A stretch of 64,000 nt of DNA from Deltaproteobacteria bacterium (lineage in GTDB: Bacteria > Desulfobacterota > Binatia > DP-6). A program made the position numbers and the translations under genes. Below are positions 47,317 through 58,582 of this stretch, piece after piece; within the stretch, counting starts at the first letter, position 1, and every line of letters begins with the position of its first letter. A model generated the notes under the pieces. That model ran no database searches. It had not been told where the DNA came from and saw only the letters and a program-made list of their open reading frames with translations. The DNA lies in the NCBI GenBank assembly GCA_005879795.1, contig VBKJ01000131.1, forward strand, positions 37,076 through 101,075. Direction: 5' to 3'.

Positions 47317-48610
47317 AGCCGGCGAGCCAGTGCGCGAGCGCGAGGACCACGCCGACCAGGCCGCCCACCACGGCCCCGTTCAGGCGGATGAACTGGAGGT
47401 CGGCGCCGACGCGCTCCTCGATCTGCGCCACCAGCCTGCCCGTCTCGAGCGCTTCCAGGTTCTCTCGCACGGTGCGCCCGATCTCGTGGTGGTAGCGACG
47501 GAGCAGGTCGTCTGCCGTCGCGCGCACCCACCGGTCGAAGGCGGCGCGCCGCTCGGGGTCGCCGAGCCGCTCGACGGCGGCTGAGCGAAGCCAGCGATCG
47601 ATGAGGGCCGCGAGCGCGCCGTGCGGGTCGGCGAGGTCCTGCTCGAGCTGGGCACGGAGCCGCGCGAGCACGTCGCACACCAGCGGACCCGCCTCGAGGC
47701 TCTCGAGGAGCGCCGTCCGCAGCCGCTCGGCGTCGGCGAGCGCCTTGGGGTCCCCCTCGGCGAGCCGCTCCGCAAGGCGGAGCAGGGCGCCCTGCGCCGC
47801 TCCGCGGAGCGGGTGCTGCGGGTCGCCCGCTGCCGCCCGCAGCTCGGCCGCGGCGTATCCACAGGCGGCCTCGACGAGTCGCCGCTGCACGAAGCGGCGG
47901 CGCAGGACGAACGGGATGAGCCGCTGGCCACCCGCGCGCAGCGTACGCGCCGACCGGTCGAGCCACCAGTGGAGCTGGGTCGCGGTGCGCGGGCGCTCGG
48001 CGAGGTTGGCGAGCGACAGGGCGACCGTCTCGAAGGCCTTTCCGGCGCCGTCGCTCGTGACGGCGCGGCGGAGCCAGGCGCCCGTGCCGACATCGACGGG
48101 CAGCTCTCGGAGCTGGCGCTGGAGGGCACGCTCGACGAAGCCGACCGCCTCCGCCCCGGTGAGCGTGGGCGCGAGGCCGCGCAGCACGTCGCGCACCGGG
48201 GCGGACACGCGCTCGACGTGCGCGGGGTCGCGGAGCCACTCGACGACGAGGGCGCCGGGCGCGAGGCGCGCCAGCCGCGCGCTGATCGCATCCGGCGAGA
48301 GCCAGTCCTCCTCGACCATGGTGACGATGCCCTCGATGATCTTCGCCCGCCGGGCGGGAATGATCGCCGTGTGCGGGATCGGGAGCCCGAGGGGATGGCG
48401 AAAGAGGGCGGTCACGGCGAACCAGTCCGCGAACCCGCCGACCGTCGCCGCCTCGAAACCCGCCGCGACGACCCGGAGCCAGGTCGAGCCGGCGAAGGGC
48501 CCGCCCCGCAAGCCGAGGTGGCACGCAGCCGCGCCGCCCGCGGCCATCGCAAGGGACACGGAGCCCACGCGGTTGCGGCGCGGGGGTGCGCTCCGGGCTG
48601 CGGCGGGCAC
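47315..48610 (-). CDS. DUF445-family membrane protein
   Basis: The 431-residue protein carries the DUF445 signature near its N-terminus (GGFADWFAVTALFRHPLGLPIPHTAIIPARRAKI, shown here in part as FADWFAVTALFRHP), a long helical middle and a C-terminal membrane helix (GAVVGGLVGVVLALAHWLA). A first hydrophobic segment lies near residues 20-45. The family is widespread and poorly understood; it is thought to be inner-membrane anchored. The start is GTG at 48608-48610; an ATG some 20 codons later is possible. It ends in the shared hairpin with glgA. Confidence 0.82.
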   Translation of the reverse strand: MPAAARSAPPRRNRVGSVSLAMAAGGAAACHLGLRGGPFAGSTWLRVVAAGFEAATVGGFADWFAVTALFRHPLGLPIPHTAIIPARRAKIIEGIVTMVEEDWLSPDAISARLARLAPGALVVEWLRDPAHVERVSAPVRDVLRGLAPTLTGAEAVGFVERALQRQLRELPVDVGTGAWLRRAVTSDGAGKAFETVALSLANLAERPRTATQLHWWLDRSARTLRAGGQRLIPFVLRRRFVQRRLVEAACGYAAAELRAAAGDPQHPLRGAAQGALLRLAERLAEGDPKALADAERLRTALLESLEAGPLVCDVLARLRAQLEQDLADPHGALAALIDRWLRSAAVERLGDPERRAAFDRWVRATADDLLRRYHHEIGRTVRENLEALETGRLVAQIEERVGADLQFIRLNGAVVGGLVGVVLALAHWLAG

Positions 48611-48726
48611 GGCTGCCTAGGAGGCCGTCCGGGTCATCATGGCGGCTGCGGCGAACGAGCGGCCGGACCTCGTTCCCCCGACCGGGGGCGGGCAGGCGCC
48701 GCCGCGCGCGAATGGCACGGGATCGC

Positions 48727-49383
48727 TCATCGGAACTCGCCGCCTTCGACCACCGCGACGAGCTCGCGCGGGTGCGTGATGATCCGCTCGGGCTGCGCCG
48801 CCTCGAGCGCCTCGGGCGCCAGCCCCCACGCCACACCGCAGAACGCGACGCCGCCCGCGCGCGCGGTGCGCACGTCGATGCCCGAGTCCCCCACCAGCAG
48901 CATCCGCTCGCGCGCCGTCGCGGTGAGCGCGCGGAGCCGCTCGAGGCCGGCGGGATCGGGCTTGCGCACGGGGAGCGAGTCGCCGCCCAGGACCGCGACG
49001 AAGCGCGCGGTGAGCCCGAGCCCCTCCAGGATCGCGCGGCTCATCGCCTCGGGCTTGTTGGTGAGCACCGAGCACGCGACCCCGCGCGCGGCGAGGGCGG
49101 CGAGGGCCTCCTCAACGCCGGGGTACGGCCGCGTGGCGTCGAGGAGGTGCGCGCCGTAGTAGGCCATGAACGCCTCGACCCCGGCCGCGAGCCGGTCCTG
49201 GTGGTCGGAGCCGAGCGCGCGCTCGACCAGCACGCGCGCACCGTCGCCCACGTAGCGGTAGAGGATGGCGGGCGGCAGCTCCGCGAGGCCGAGGCGCCGG
49301 AGCACGTGGTTCACGGCCGCGGTCAGGTCGGCGCGCGAGTCGATCAGCGTGCCGTCGAGGTCGAAGGCGACGTGCTCGTACAC
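48727..49383 (-). CDS. gph: Phosphoglycolate phosphatase-like HAD hydrolase
   Basis: The 218-residue protein is a HAD phosphatase of the Gph type: nucleophile in VAFDLDGTLIDSRADL, cap segment LYRYVGDGARVLVERALG, motif II VLTNKP, motif III with KPDPAGLERL and motif IV LLVGDSGIDVRTARAGG. It removes phosphate from 2-phosphoglycolate formed in DNA repair or metabolism. The start is GTG at 49381-49383, three codons before the conserved aspartate region. It lies between erpA and the DUF445 gene on the same strand. Confidence 0.85.
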   Translation of the reverse strand: MYEHVAFDLDGTLIDSRADLTAAVNHVLRRLGLAELPPAILYRYVGDGARVLVERALGSDHQDRLAAGVEAFMAYYGAHLLDATRPYPGVEEALAALAARGVACSVLTNKPEAMSRAILEGLGLTARFVAVLGGDSLPVRKPDPAGLERLRALTATARERMLLVGDSGIDVRTARAGGVAFCGVAWGLAPEALEAAQPERIITHPRELVAVVEGGEFR

Positions 49384-49432
49384 GAGGGCGGCACGCGGGC
49401 TCACGGCCCGCCCGCTCCCGGTGTCCCGGACA

Positions 49433-49792
49433 CTACACCGCGAAGGACGAACCGCAGCCGCAGGTGTGGGTGGCCTTCGGGTTCGAGAACCTGAACCCGC
49501 CGCCGTGGAGGCTCGACACGAAGTCGATCTCGGTGCCGGCAAGGTACTCGGCGCTGGTCGGGTCGACCAGGACCCGCACCCCGTCGTACTCGAGCACCCG
49601 GTCCTCCTCGCGCACGTGCTCATCGAAGTCGAGCTGGTAGCTGAACCCCGAGCACCCGCCCCCGACGACCGAGACCCGCAGCGCGTGGGCCTCCGAGAAC
49701 CCCTCCTTCGCCCGCACCTGCTTCACCATCTCGACCGCCCGGGGCGTGAGGGCGAGCGGGGTGAGGGTGGGCGTGCTTGCCTCCTCGATCAT
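49433..49792 (-). CDS. erpA: A-type iron-sulfur carrier (ErpA/IscA/HesB family)
   Basis: The 119-residue protein has the three conserved cysteines of A-type carriers: one in VVGGGCSGFSYQLDFD and two in THTCGCGSSFAV at the C-terminus. It opens with LTPRAVEMVKQVRA, typical of the family. These proteins bind an Fe-S cluster and pass it to target enzymes. The start is the ATG at 49790-49792. TtuA-type and other Fe-S enzymes in this genome are possible clients. Whether it is ErpA or IscA cannot be decided. Confidence 0.88.
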   Translation of the reverse strand: MIEEASTPTLTPLALTPRAVEMVKQVRAKEGFSEAHALRVSVVGGGCSGFSYQLDFDEHVREEDRVLEYDGVRVLVDPTSAEYLAGTEIDFVSSLHGGGFRFSNPKATHTCGCGSSFAV

Positions 49793-49959
49793 GCACGTAC
49801 GATAGGGACGGGGTCCCGCAAAGTCAACGCGGTGCGCCGGGCAGGTGTGGGGCGACCCGCGGCAAGAGCGCCCTGGTCGAGGACTCGCAGCTCGGGCCCG
49901 ACGGCGGGGTGAGCAGCGTGCGCGATCGGCTGGGGCTCGAGATGCGCTCCGGCACGGCC

Positions 49960-52374
49960 TCACCAGCGCGGCGTGGCCGTCGGGCAGGCGCAGCCCGACC
50001 GCGTCGTCCGCACCTCGAGCCGGGCGCCATCGGCCGCAACCGTGATCGCCCCGCAGTGGTCGGTGCGGAGCGTGCATGCACCGCGCGCCCGGTAGCGCGC
50101 CTCCACCTCGGCGGACGGGAGGCGGTAGCGATTGTCGGCGCCCACGGAGATGACCGCCACGCGCGGCGCCACGGCGTCGACGAAGCGCGGCGTGCTCGAG
50201 GTGCGGCTGCCGTGGTGCGGGACCTTGAGCACCGCCGCCGGCAGGCGCGCCGGGGCGAGGAGGAGCCGCTCCTCGGCGCGCGCCTCGATGTCGCCGGTCA
50301 GGAGGACGACGGTCGCGCCCGCGCGCACGCTGAGCGTGAGGGATGAGTCGTTGAGCGAGGCGTAGCCGCCGTCGGCGGGCGGGTGCAGAACCTCGGTCGC
50401 GTCGCCGAGCGCGGGGAGCGATGCGCCCGCGGCGAGGACGCGGACCCGGGTCCCGCTCGCCGCGAGCGCGGCCGCGAGGCGCTCCCACTCTACCCCCTCG
50501 CCGGGGACGCCGGTCCACCAGAACTCGCGCGGACGGAAGTGCGCGAGCAGGTACGGCAGGCCGCCCGAGTGGTCGGGGTGCGCGTGAGTCATTGCGAGCG
50601 CGTCGACGCGCAGGATCTTGCGCGACCAGAGGAAGGGCCCCACCACCGCCGCGCCGGTGTCGAAGTCCCCGCCCGGGAAGCCGCCCGCGTCGACCACCAG
50701 CACGCGGCCCCCGGGGAGCTCGAGGACCGCAGCGTCCCCCTGCCCCACGTCGAGGAAGGTGACGCGCAGGCGCTCGGCGCAGCACCGCTCGCGCGTCCAC
50801 CACGTCGCGTCCGCAGCGAGACCAGCGAGCGCCAGGACGGCGAGGACCCGCGCCCCGCGTCGCGGCAGCGCGAGGAGCCCGGCGAGGAGCCCGTAGACGA
50901 GCGCCAGCTCGAGCAGGCTCGGGATCGGCACGTCGACGGCCGCCCACGCCGGCCGCGCCAGCGCGCGGACGAGCGCGATGCCGGGACGCAGCACGAGGCC
51001 CGCGAGCCGAAAGAGCACCGCGGCGGCGCCGGGCAGCACGGGCTCCGCGACCGCACCGACCAGCCCGATGACCACGACCGCGGAGCCGAAGATCGGGATG
51101 GTGAGCGGGTTCGCCACCAGGCCCACCAGTGACACCTGGTGGAAGTGGAAGGCGGTCAGCGGGGCCGTCCCGAGGAGCGCGCAGGGGGAGACGAGCGCGG
51201 CCGCGCCGAGGCGCGCGCGCCACGACCCCACCGGCGCGCCGGGCGCGAGCCGCCGCATTCCATACACGATCGCCCCGACGGACACGAAGGAGAGCTGAAA
51301 GCCGATCTCGAGCGGCGTTCCCGGCCAGGCGAGCGCCAGCACGAGCGCCGCGAGCGCGAGGGTGCGGAGCACGTCCGCCCGGCGGCCGAGGAGCCCCGCC
51401 AGGACCGCGGCCGTGACCATGATCGCCGAGCGCAGCGTCGCGACCCCGAGGCCCGCGAGCGCCGTGTAGAGGGCCACCGGCCCGAGGCTCAGCGCCGAGG
51501 CGAGCCGCTCGACGTCCGCGGCGAGCAGCAGCCGCTCGCTCCGCGCGAGGAGCCAGCGCGCGAGCGCGAAGCCGGCCACCGCGACCAGGCCGACGTGCAG
51601 GCCCGAGATGGAGAGCACGTGCACCACGCCGGCGCGCGTGAACGCCTCGCGCAGGTCCGCGTCGATACCCTCCTCGTCGCCCACGATGAGGGCGCGCAGC
51701 ACCGCGCCCTCGGGGGGCGGCACGGCCGCGGCCATCGCCGCCGCGAGGCGGTCGCGCCATCGCTCGAGGCGCGCCCGGAGGCTGCGGGTGCGCCCCGGCA
51801 GCCGCTCGACCTCGCCGCCCCTCCACGCCGACGCGGTCACACGCACGCCCCGCCGGGCGAGGTACCCGACGTTGTCGAAGCGGCCCGGGTTCTCGAAGTT
51901 GTGCGGCGCGCGGAGCGTCGTCTCCACCCGCAGCCGCTCGCCGTAGCGCCAGCGGCGCGCCGGGTGGCGGACGGCGAGCCGCACGAGGCCGCACACCCGG
52001 CGCCGCGCCGCCCCGCGGCCCACCGCCTCGGCTTCGACCACGAGCACCGCGCGGCCCGGGTGCCGCTCGGGTGCCGCCACGATGCGGCCCTCGAGCACGG
52101 TCGCAAGCGGGAGCCGCAGGCGGGCCACGTCGGCCGCCTGCAGGAAGGGCGACGTGACGGGGTGCATGCGGCCAGCTCCGAGCGCGAGCGCGGCCACGCC
52201 CACGGTTGCCCACGCGAGGCTGCGCCAGCGCCTGCCCGTCGCGATCCAGAGGACGAGCGGCAGGGCGGGCGCCCCGAGCAGCACCGCCGGCGGCGGCGCC
52301 CACGCCGCCGCGCCGATCTCGCCCGCGAGCACCCCGACCGTCACCACCCCGAGCCCGGCCCGCACCTCCACCAC
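49960..52374 (-). CDS. comEC: DNA uptake channel protein ComEC/Rec2
   Basis: The 804-residue protein has an N-terminal membrane pair, a soluble OB-like domain (about 85-200), the Competence membrane domain (about 225-500, including VHVLSISGLHVGLVAVAGFALA and many helices) and a C-terminal metallo-beta-lactamase domain with MTHAHPDHSGGLPYLL, GDIEARAEERLL and LKVPHHGSRTSS. It transports single-stranded DNA across the inner membrane during transformation and may degrade the other strand. The zinc motif HAHPDH is intact, so the nuclease domain may be active. Confidence 0.92.
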   Translation of the reverse strand: MVEVRAGLGVVTVGVLAGEIGAAAWAPPPAVLLGAPALPLVLWIATGRRWRSLAWATVGVAALALGAGRMHPVTSPFLQAADVARLRLPLATVLEGRIVAAPERHPGRAVLVVEAEAVGRGAARRRVCGLVRLAVRHPARRWRYGERLRVETTLRAPHNFENPGRFDNVGYLARRGVRVTASAWRGGEVERLPGRTRSLRARLERWRDRLAAAMAAAVPPPEGAVLRALIVGDEEGIDADLREAFTRAGVVHVLSISGLHVGLVAVAGFALARWLLARSERLLLAADVERLASALSLGPVALYTALAGLGVATLRSAIMVTAAVLAGLLGRRADVLRTLALAALVLALAWPGTPLEIGFQLSFVSVGAIVYGMRRLAPGAPVGSWRARLGAAALVSPCALLGTAPLTAFHFHQVSLVGLVANPLTIPIFGSAVVVIGLVGAVAEPVLPGAAAVLFRLAGLVLRPGIALVRALARPAWAAVDVPIPSLLELALVYGLLAGLLALPRRGARVLAVLALAGLAADATWWTRERCCAERLRVTFLDVGQGDAAVLELPGGRVLVVDAGGFPGGDFDTGAAVVGPFLWSRKILRVDALAMTHAHPDHSGGLPYLLAHFRPREFWWTGVPGEGVEWERLAAALAASGTRVRVLAAGASLPALGDATEVLHPPADGGYASLNDSSLTLSVRAGATVVLLTGDIEARAEERLLLAPARLPAAVLKVPHHGSRTSSTPRFVDAVAPRVAVISVGADNRYRLPSAEVEARYRARGACTLRTDHCGAITVAADGARLEVRTTRSGCACPTATPRW

Positions 52375-52407
52375 GCGTCTCCTCCGGGGCGGGACGACGA
52401 CGGCCGC

Positions 52408-54294
52408 TCAGGTCCGGGCGAGCTCCTCCTTGATCTGTGCCGCGAGCGTGAGCGTGATGCCGGGGACTGCCGCCAGCTCCTCCGCGCTCGCCTCGCCGAT
52501 GCGGCGGAGGCTCCCGAAGCGCCGGAGCAGGGCCCGCCGCCGCCGCGGACCGATGCCCGCGATCGCGTCGAGCCGCGAGCAGAGCCGGGCGCGGGCCCGG
52601 AGCTTTCGGTGATAGAGGTTCACGAAGCGGTGCGCCTCGTCGCGCACGCGCTGGAGGAGGAAGAGCGCGCTCGAGTTGGGTTTGAGCACCACGGGATTCT
52701 TCCGGCCCGGCAGGAAGACCCGCTCGGGCCGGCGGCGGATCTCGCTCGCCGTCGGGTCGCGCTCGACGCGCTCCTTGGCGAGGCCGACGACCTCGAGGTC
52801 CGTCAGGCCGAGCTCGGCGAGCACCGCACGCGCGACCCCGAGCTGGCCGAGGCCGCCGTCGATCACGAGCAGGTCCGGCAGCCCGCCGCGCTCGCGCGCC
52901 TCGCGGAAGCGCCGGCGCAGCACCTCGGCCACCGCCGCGAAGTCGTCCGTGCCCTCGACGGTGCGGATGCGGTAGCGGCGGTAGCCGTCCTTGTGCGGCG
53001 CCCCCTCGTCGAAGGCGACGATGGCGCCCGCGGTCTCGCCCCCCTGGAAGGTGGCGATGTCGAGGCACTCGATGCGCTTGGGCGCGTTGGCGAGACGCAG
53101 GCGCGCCTGCAGCTCGGCCGCCATGCGCTCGCCCTCTCTGCTCACGTCGCGCCGCTCGGCGAAGCTCTGGCGCGCGTTCTCGCCCGCCATCTCGACCAGG
53201 CGGAGCTTGTCGCCGCGCCGGGGGACCAGGATCGCGACCTTCTTCCCGCGCCGCTCGCTCAGGTACTCGGCGCGCACCTCGGCGTCGGAGATCGCGACCG
53301 GGAGGAGGATCTCGTCCGGCACGTCGTGGTTGGTCGCCTGGTAGAACTGCGTGAGGACGGCCTCCAGGACCTCCGCGTCGGGGAACTCCCAGTCGTTGAA
53401 GCTGTAGCTGCGGTTGGAGACCAGCTTGCCGCTGCGCACGAAGAGGACCTGGACCTCGATCGCGCCACCCTCGCGGTAGAGGCCGAAGACGTCCTGGTTG
53501 GCGCCCCAGTGCTCGACCACCTGCTGGCGCTCCTGCGTCTTCTCGATCGCCTGGATCTGGTCGCGCAGGCGGGCCGCCTCCTCGAAGCGCTCGGCCTCCG
53601 CAGCGGCGGCCATCCGGTGGCGCAATCCCGCGACCACCTCGTGGTTGCGCCCCTCGAGGAGGAGCATCACCTGCCGGAGGTGCTCCTCGTACGCGCCGCG
53701 GTCGACCGGCAGCACGCAGGGGCCGAGGCAGCGCTTGATGTCGTACTCGATGCAGGGGCGGCTGCGGTTGCGGAACACGGGGTCGCTGCACGTGCGGAGC
53801 GGGAACACCTTGCGGATCGTGTCGAGCGTGTCGCGCACCGCGGACGCGCTCGCGAAGGGGCCGAAGTAGCGACTCCCGTCCTTGACGATCCGGCGCGTCA
53901 CCAGCACGCGCGGCCACGGGTCCCCGACCGTGACCTTGACGCTCACGTAGCTCTTGTCGTCCTTCAGCCGGATGTTGTAGCGCGGCCGGTACTGCTTGAT
54001 GAGGTTGTTCTCGAGGATGAGCGCTTCCTTGTCGTTGGCGGTGACGATGGTCTCGAAGTCCGCGAGGCGCTCGACCAGGAAGCGCACCTGGCTGCGCTCG
54101 TCGCCGCCGCGGAGATAGGTGCGCACGCGCGCACGGAGGCTCGCCGCCTTGCCGACGTAGATGATCTTGCCGTGCTTGTCCTTGAGGAGGTAGACGCCCG
54201 GCCGCGGCGGCACCGCGGCGAGCTTCTCCTCGAGCGGCCGGGGCGCGCAGTCCGCCGCTGGCGGCGCGATCTCCTCTTCGGGGCTCACGAGCAC
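52408..54294 (-). CDS. uvrC: Excinuclease ABC subunit C
   Basis: The 628-residue protein has the N-terminal GIY-YIG nuclease domain (RPGVYLLKDKHGKIIYVGKA), a cysteine-containing region with CIEYDIKRCLGPCV, a UVR domain near residue 200, the RNase H-like C-terminal nuclease (LLVIDGGLGQLGVARAVL) and a final helix-hairpin-helix (AIAGIGPRRRRALLRRFG). It makes both cuts in nucleotide excision repair with UvrA and UvrB. uvrB lies upstream on the same strand, separated by a Uma2 gene. Confidence 0.95.
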   Translation of the reverse strand: MLVSPEEEIAPPAADCAPRPLEEKLAAVPPRPGVYLLKDKHGKIIYVGKAASLRARVRTYLRGGDERSQVRFLVERLADFETIVTANDKEALILENNLIKQYRPRYNIRLKDDKSYVSVKVTVGDPWPRVLVTRRIVKDGSRYFGPFASASAVRDTLDTIRKVFPLRTCSDPVFRNRSRPCIEYDIKRCLGPCVLPVDRGAYEEHLRQVMLLLEGRNHEVVAGLRHRMAAAAEAERFEEAARLRDQIQAIEKTQERQQVVEHWGANQDVFGLYREGGAIEVQVLFVRSGKLVSNRSYSFNDWEFPDAEVLEAVLTQFYQATNHDVPDEILLPVAISDAEVRAEYLSERRGKKVAILVPRRGDKLRLVEMAGENARQSFAERRDVSREGERMAAELQARLRLANAPKRIECLDIATFQGGETAGAIVAFDEGAPHKDGYRRYRIRTVEGTDDFAAVAEVLRRRFREARERGGLPDLLVIDGGLGQLGVARAVLAELGLTDLEVVGLAKERVERDPTASEIRRRPERVFLPGRKNPVVLKPNSSALFLLQRVRDEAHRFVNLYHRKLRARARLCSRLDAIAGIGPRRRRALLRRFGSLRRIGEASAEELAAVPGITLTLAAQIKEELART

Positions 54295-54324
54295 GGGATT
54301 ATAGCGAGGCGCCGGGCGGGGCGC

Positions 54325-54936
54325 TCACGATGCGGGCGGCAGCTGGCGGAAGAAGCGCTCGACGAGCGGCTCGAGCCCGGGCAGCGCGGGATGTGGCGGC
54401 AGGCGATCGCCGACGGCGTGATGCGTCTCGCCGCCGGCGGTGACCACGAGCACGTCGCGGGTCTTCGGCAGCACGAGCCACACGACGGCGACGCCATGGC
54501 CGAGGTACCACTTGGCCTTCGCGCGCAGCTCGGGCTCGCCCTCCTCGCGCCCGCCGACCTCGACGGCGAGGATCGGCGGGACTCGGATGTAACGTCCGGT
54601 CAGCGGGAGGACGGCCTCCCGCGGCCACACCGCGCCCTCGGCGCCGCGGACGTCCGCGCCCAGGATCATGCCGGCCTCGTTGCCGCCCACGAAGAAGTCG
54701 GGATGCTCTTCCTGCCAGCGGTCGAGGATGCCGACCACGCTGACGCTCACGCCCTGCTGGATGCCGCCGCAGGGGGGCATGTAGAGGAGCCTCCCGCCCA
54801 CCCACTCGAGGCGCCCCTCGATACGCGGCCACGACGCCGGCTCTTCCGGGCAGAAGCCCTCGGGCGGCTCGAGCTCGACCGGGAAGCGGACCGAGGCGGG
54901 GACGGGGATCGTCTCGGAGGACGGCTCCGAGGCCAT
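54325..54936 (-). CDS. Uma2-family putative restriction-endonuclease-fold protein
   Basis: The 203-residue protein resembles Uma2/DUF820: an N-terminal RIEGRLEWVGGRLLYMPPCGG, then ILAVEVGGREEGEPELRAKAKWYLGHGVAVVWLVLP, which has the E-x-[S/G]-...-K arrangement of the PD-(D/E)xK fold, and VLVVTAGGETHHAVGD. Members are very common in cyanobacteria and some other phyla and have no proven function. The start is the ATG at 54934-54936. It lies between uvrB and uvrC with gaps of 147 and 30 bases. Confidence 0.78.
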   Translation of the reverse strand: MASEPSSETIPVPASVRFPVELEPPEGFCPEEPASWPRIEGRLEWVGGRLLYMPPCGGIQQGVSVSVVGILDRWQEEHPDFFVGGNEAGMILGADVRGAEGAVWPREAVLPLTGRYIRVPPILAVEVGGREEGEPELRAKAKWYLGHGVAVVWLVLPKTRDVLVVTAGGETHHAVGDRLPPHPALPGLEPLVERFFRQLPPAS

Positions 54937-55083
54937 GGCGGGGATGGTGGCACGGCGTATCCGAGGGGGCAAGACGAGGACCTCGCAAGCGAGGAGCGTG
55001 CCAGCGAAGTGCGTCCCCGCGCCGCCTGCGCGGCGTTGCGCCGCAGCGGCGCGTTCCACCCCGGCTGAAACGCGCACGCCGCG

Positions 55084-57120
<2,037 letters not shown>

Positions 57121-57207
57121 AGCAGCGCGCGGCGGCGACTCAACGTTGCACTGCGGGCGGCGGTGTGGTTGCAAGAGGCACCACAACCCCAACCGAGGAG
57201 GGCACGC

Positions 57208-57576
57208 ATGCGGACGCTAGTGGGAACGCTCGCCGGACTCGCCTGCCTGGTCGCGCTGGCCAGCCGGGCGCCGGCCGGGGAGCCCGGCACCATGACCTTC
57301 ACCGTCGTCAACCTCGAGTACGAGGGCACGAAGATCTGGGTGCCCGGGACGATCGTCGTGAAGAAGGGGACCAAGGTCACGCTGAAGCTGATCAACAACG
57401 TGAAGTCCGAGCCGAGCCAGCACGGCTTCGCGATCCCGGACTACAACGTCGCCGAGGTCGTGAACCGCGGCGAGGCGAAGACGGTCGAGTTCGTCGCCAA
57501 CAAGGCGGGGGTCTTCCCCTTCATCTGCCAGCTCCATCCGGCGCACGTGGGCGGGGAGCTGGTCGTGCTGGAGTAG
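57208..57576 (+). CDS. Secreted cupredoxin-like copper protein
   Basis: The 122-residue protein has a signal peptide (hydrophobic [16 protein letters not shown], cleavage near APAGEP) and one cupredoxin domain. Likely copper ligands are His72 in [10 protein letters not shown] and Cys107, His110 and His113 in [12 protein letters not shown]. The C-x2-H-x2-H end differs from plastocyanin (C-x4-H-x4-M) and is a little like nitrosocyanin or Cu-oxidase-type loops. It probably carries electrons or copper in the periplasm. The start ATG at 57208 has an excellent GAGGAGG site upstream. It is transcribed alone and ends in a hairpin. Confidence 0.82.
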   Translation: MRTLVGTLAGLACLVALASRAPAGEPGTMTFTVVNLEYEGTKIWVPGTIVVKKGTKVTLKLINNVKSEPSQHGFAIPDYNVAEVVNRGEAKTVEFVANKAGVFPFICQLHPAHVGGELVVLE

Positions 57577-57586
57577 CGCGGCACGC

Positions 57587-57613
57587 CGGGGCGGCTCGGG
57601 CCCCCCGACCCCG
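57587..57613. terminator. Hairpin after the cupredoxin gene
   Basis: CGGGG (57587-57591) with CCCCG (57609-57613) and, inside, TCGGG (57596-57600) with CCCGA (57604-57608) around a CCC loop; a 4-base bulge lies on the left arm. It sits just before the stop of the minus-strand DUF3106 gene and could stop transcription from both sides. Confidence 0.45.
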
Positions 57614-57967
57614 TCACTTGCGGCCCTTCCAGCGGTCGTACTTGTCGATGAACTGCCGCCGCTGGCCCGGGGGGAAGTCGCGGTAGGTCTGCCAGTTCTG
57701 GCGCAGGCGCTGCCGTTCCTGCGGCGGCATGGCGCGGAACTGCTCCCAGCGCTTCTGGAGCATGCGCTGGCGCTGCTCGGGGAGCTGCTGGTAGCGCTGG
57801 TAGTTCTCCCACGCGCGCCACTGCTCCTCCGGGGTGAGCGACTGCCAGGGCCGCCCGTGCCGCTCCTGGGCCTGCGCCATCCGCCAGGGCTGGTGCCAGT
57901 CCTGGGCCTGCGCGCCCGGCGCGCCGAGCGCGAGCACGAGGCCGGCGATGGCGGCCGCGCGCCTCAT
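57614..57967 (-). CDS. DUF3106-type periplasmic protein
   Basis: The 117-residue protein has a signal peptide (AAAIAGLVLALGAPGAQAQ) and then a string of short repeats of the form W..L.PEEQ..., such as WQSLTPEEQWRAWENYQRY, PEQRQRMLQKRWEQFRAMPP and QERQRLRQNWQTYRDFPP. This is the DUF3106 pattern, rich in W, Q and R. Its function is unknown; proteins of this kind often accompany envelope-stress sigma factors, somewhat like CpxP-type sensors. The start ATG at 57965-57967 overlaps the anti-sigma stop (ATGA). Confidence 0.8.
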   Translation of the reverse strand: MRRAAAIAGLVLALGAPGAQAQDWHQPWRMAQAQERHGRPWQSLTPEEQWRAWENYQRYQQLPEQRQRMLQKRWEQFRAMPPQERQRLRQNWQTYRDFPPGQRRQFIDKYDRWKGRK

Positions 57968-58569
57968 CCGTTCGAGGGCGGCTCCTGCCCGTCGGGGGTG
58001 GCGGACTCGTCGTCGAGCGTGGTCGTCTGGATGGCCTCGAAGTGCGTGAGCTTGTCCAGGTTGCGGATGATGGGGAGGTCCATGAAGAGATCCGGCGCCT
58101 CGGCCAGCTTGGCAGGCGGCTCGGCGGGCGGAGGGACCTTCACCATCCGGCTCGGCGCGCGCGTCGGCCGCGGCGGGGCCTGGGCCGCCCGGTGCGCCGG
58201 GAGCAGGAGCGTGCCCGGCATCTGGTCCGTCCGCCGCACGATGCCGATCGCGAGGGCCAGGACCGCAGCCGTCCCCAGGGCGAACACGGGCACCGGGAGC
58301 CAGAGCTTCCAGCGGCTGGCGGGCGCACGCTCCACCTCGCCCGCTGCCGCCAGCCGGACGCGGCGCAGCGTGGCCTGCTCCAGGCTCGCGGACACGGGGG
58401 CCTCCGTCGGCAGCCCCTCGAGCGCGGCGAGCATCCGCTCCGTCACCCCGAGCTCGCGGCGGCACGCCGCGCAGACCGCGACGTGCCCATCGAGCGCGCG
58501 GCGGCGCCGCGGCGAGAGCTCACCGTCCACGGCGGCCGTCATCAACTTCTGCGCGCGCTGACATCGCAT
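57964..58569 (-). CDS. Anti-sigma factor with zinc-finger (zf-HC2) domain
   Basis: The 201-residue protein has the ZAS zinc-binding motif at its N-terminus (MRCQRAQKLM, then DGHVAVCAACRREL), one membrane helix (LWLPVPVFALGTAAVLALAIGIV, about 88-112) and a proline-rich periplasmic tail. It should hold the ECF sigma factor encoded just upstream until an envelope signal arrives. I chose the ATG at 58567-58569 because AGGAGG (58579-58584) lies 9 bases upstream; a GTG two codons earlier is too close to that site. Confidence 0.85.
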   Translation of the reverse strand: MRCQRAQKLMTAAVDGELSPRRRRALDGHVAVCAACRRELGVTERMLAALEGLPTEAPVSASLEQATLRRVRLAAAGEVERAPASRWKLWLPVPVFALGTAAVLALAIGIVRRTDQMPGTLLLPAHRAAQAPPRPTRAPSRMVKVPPPAEPPAKLAEAPDLFMDLPIIRNLDKLTHFEAIQTTTLDDESATPDGQEPPSNG

Positions 58570-58582
58570 GATCACGTTCCTC

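Noticed and set aside
49433..53917. A 1494-codon minus-strand frame covering erpA to uvrC
   Set aside because: Only its last 119 codons (erpA) are real; the rest is an out-of-frame reading of comEC and uvrC.
54325..54936. Uma2 protein as a DNA-repair partner of UvrB and UvrC
   Set aside because: It lies between the two uvr genes but with a 147-base gap to uvrB, and Uma2 genes are scattered widely in genomes; position alone does not support a repair role.
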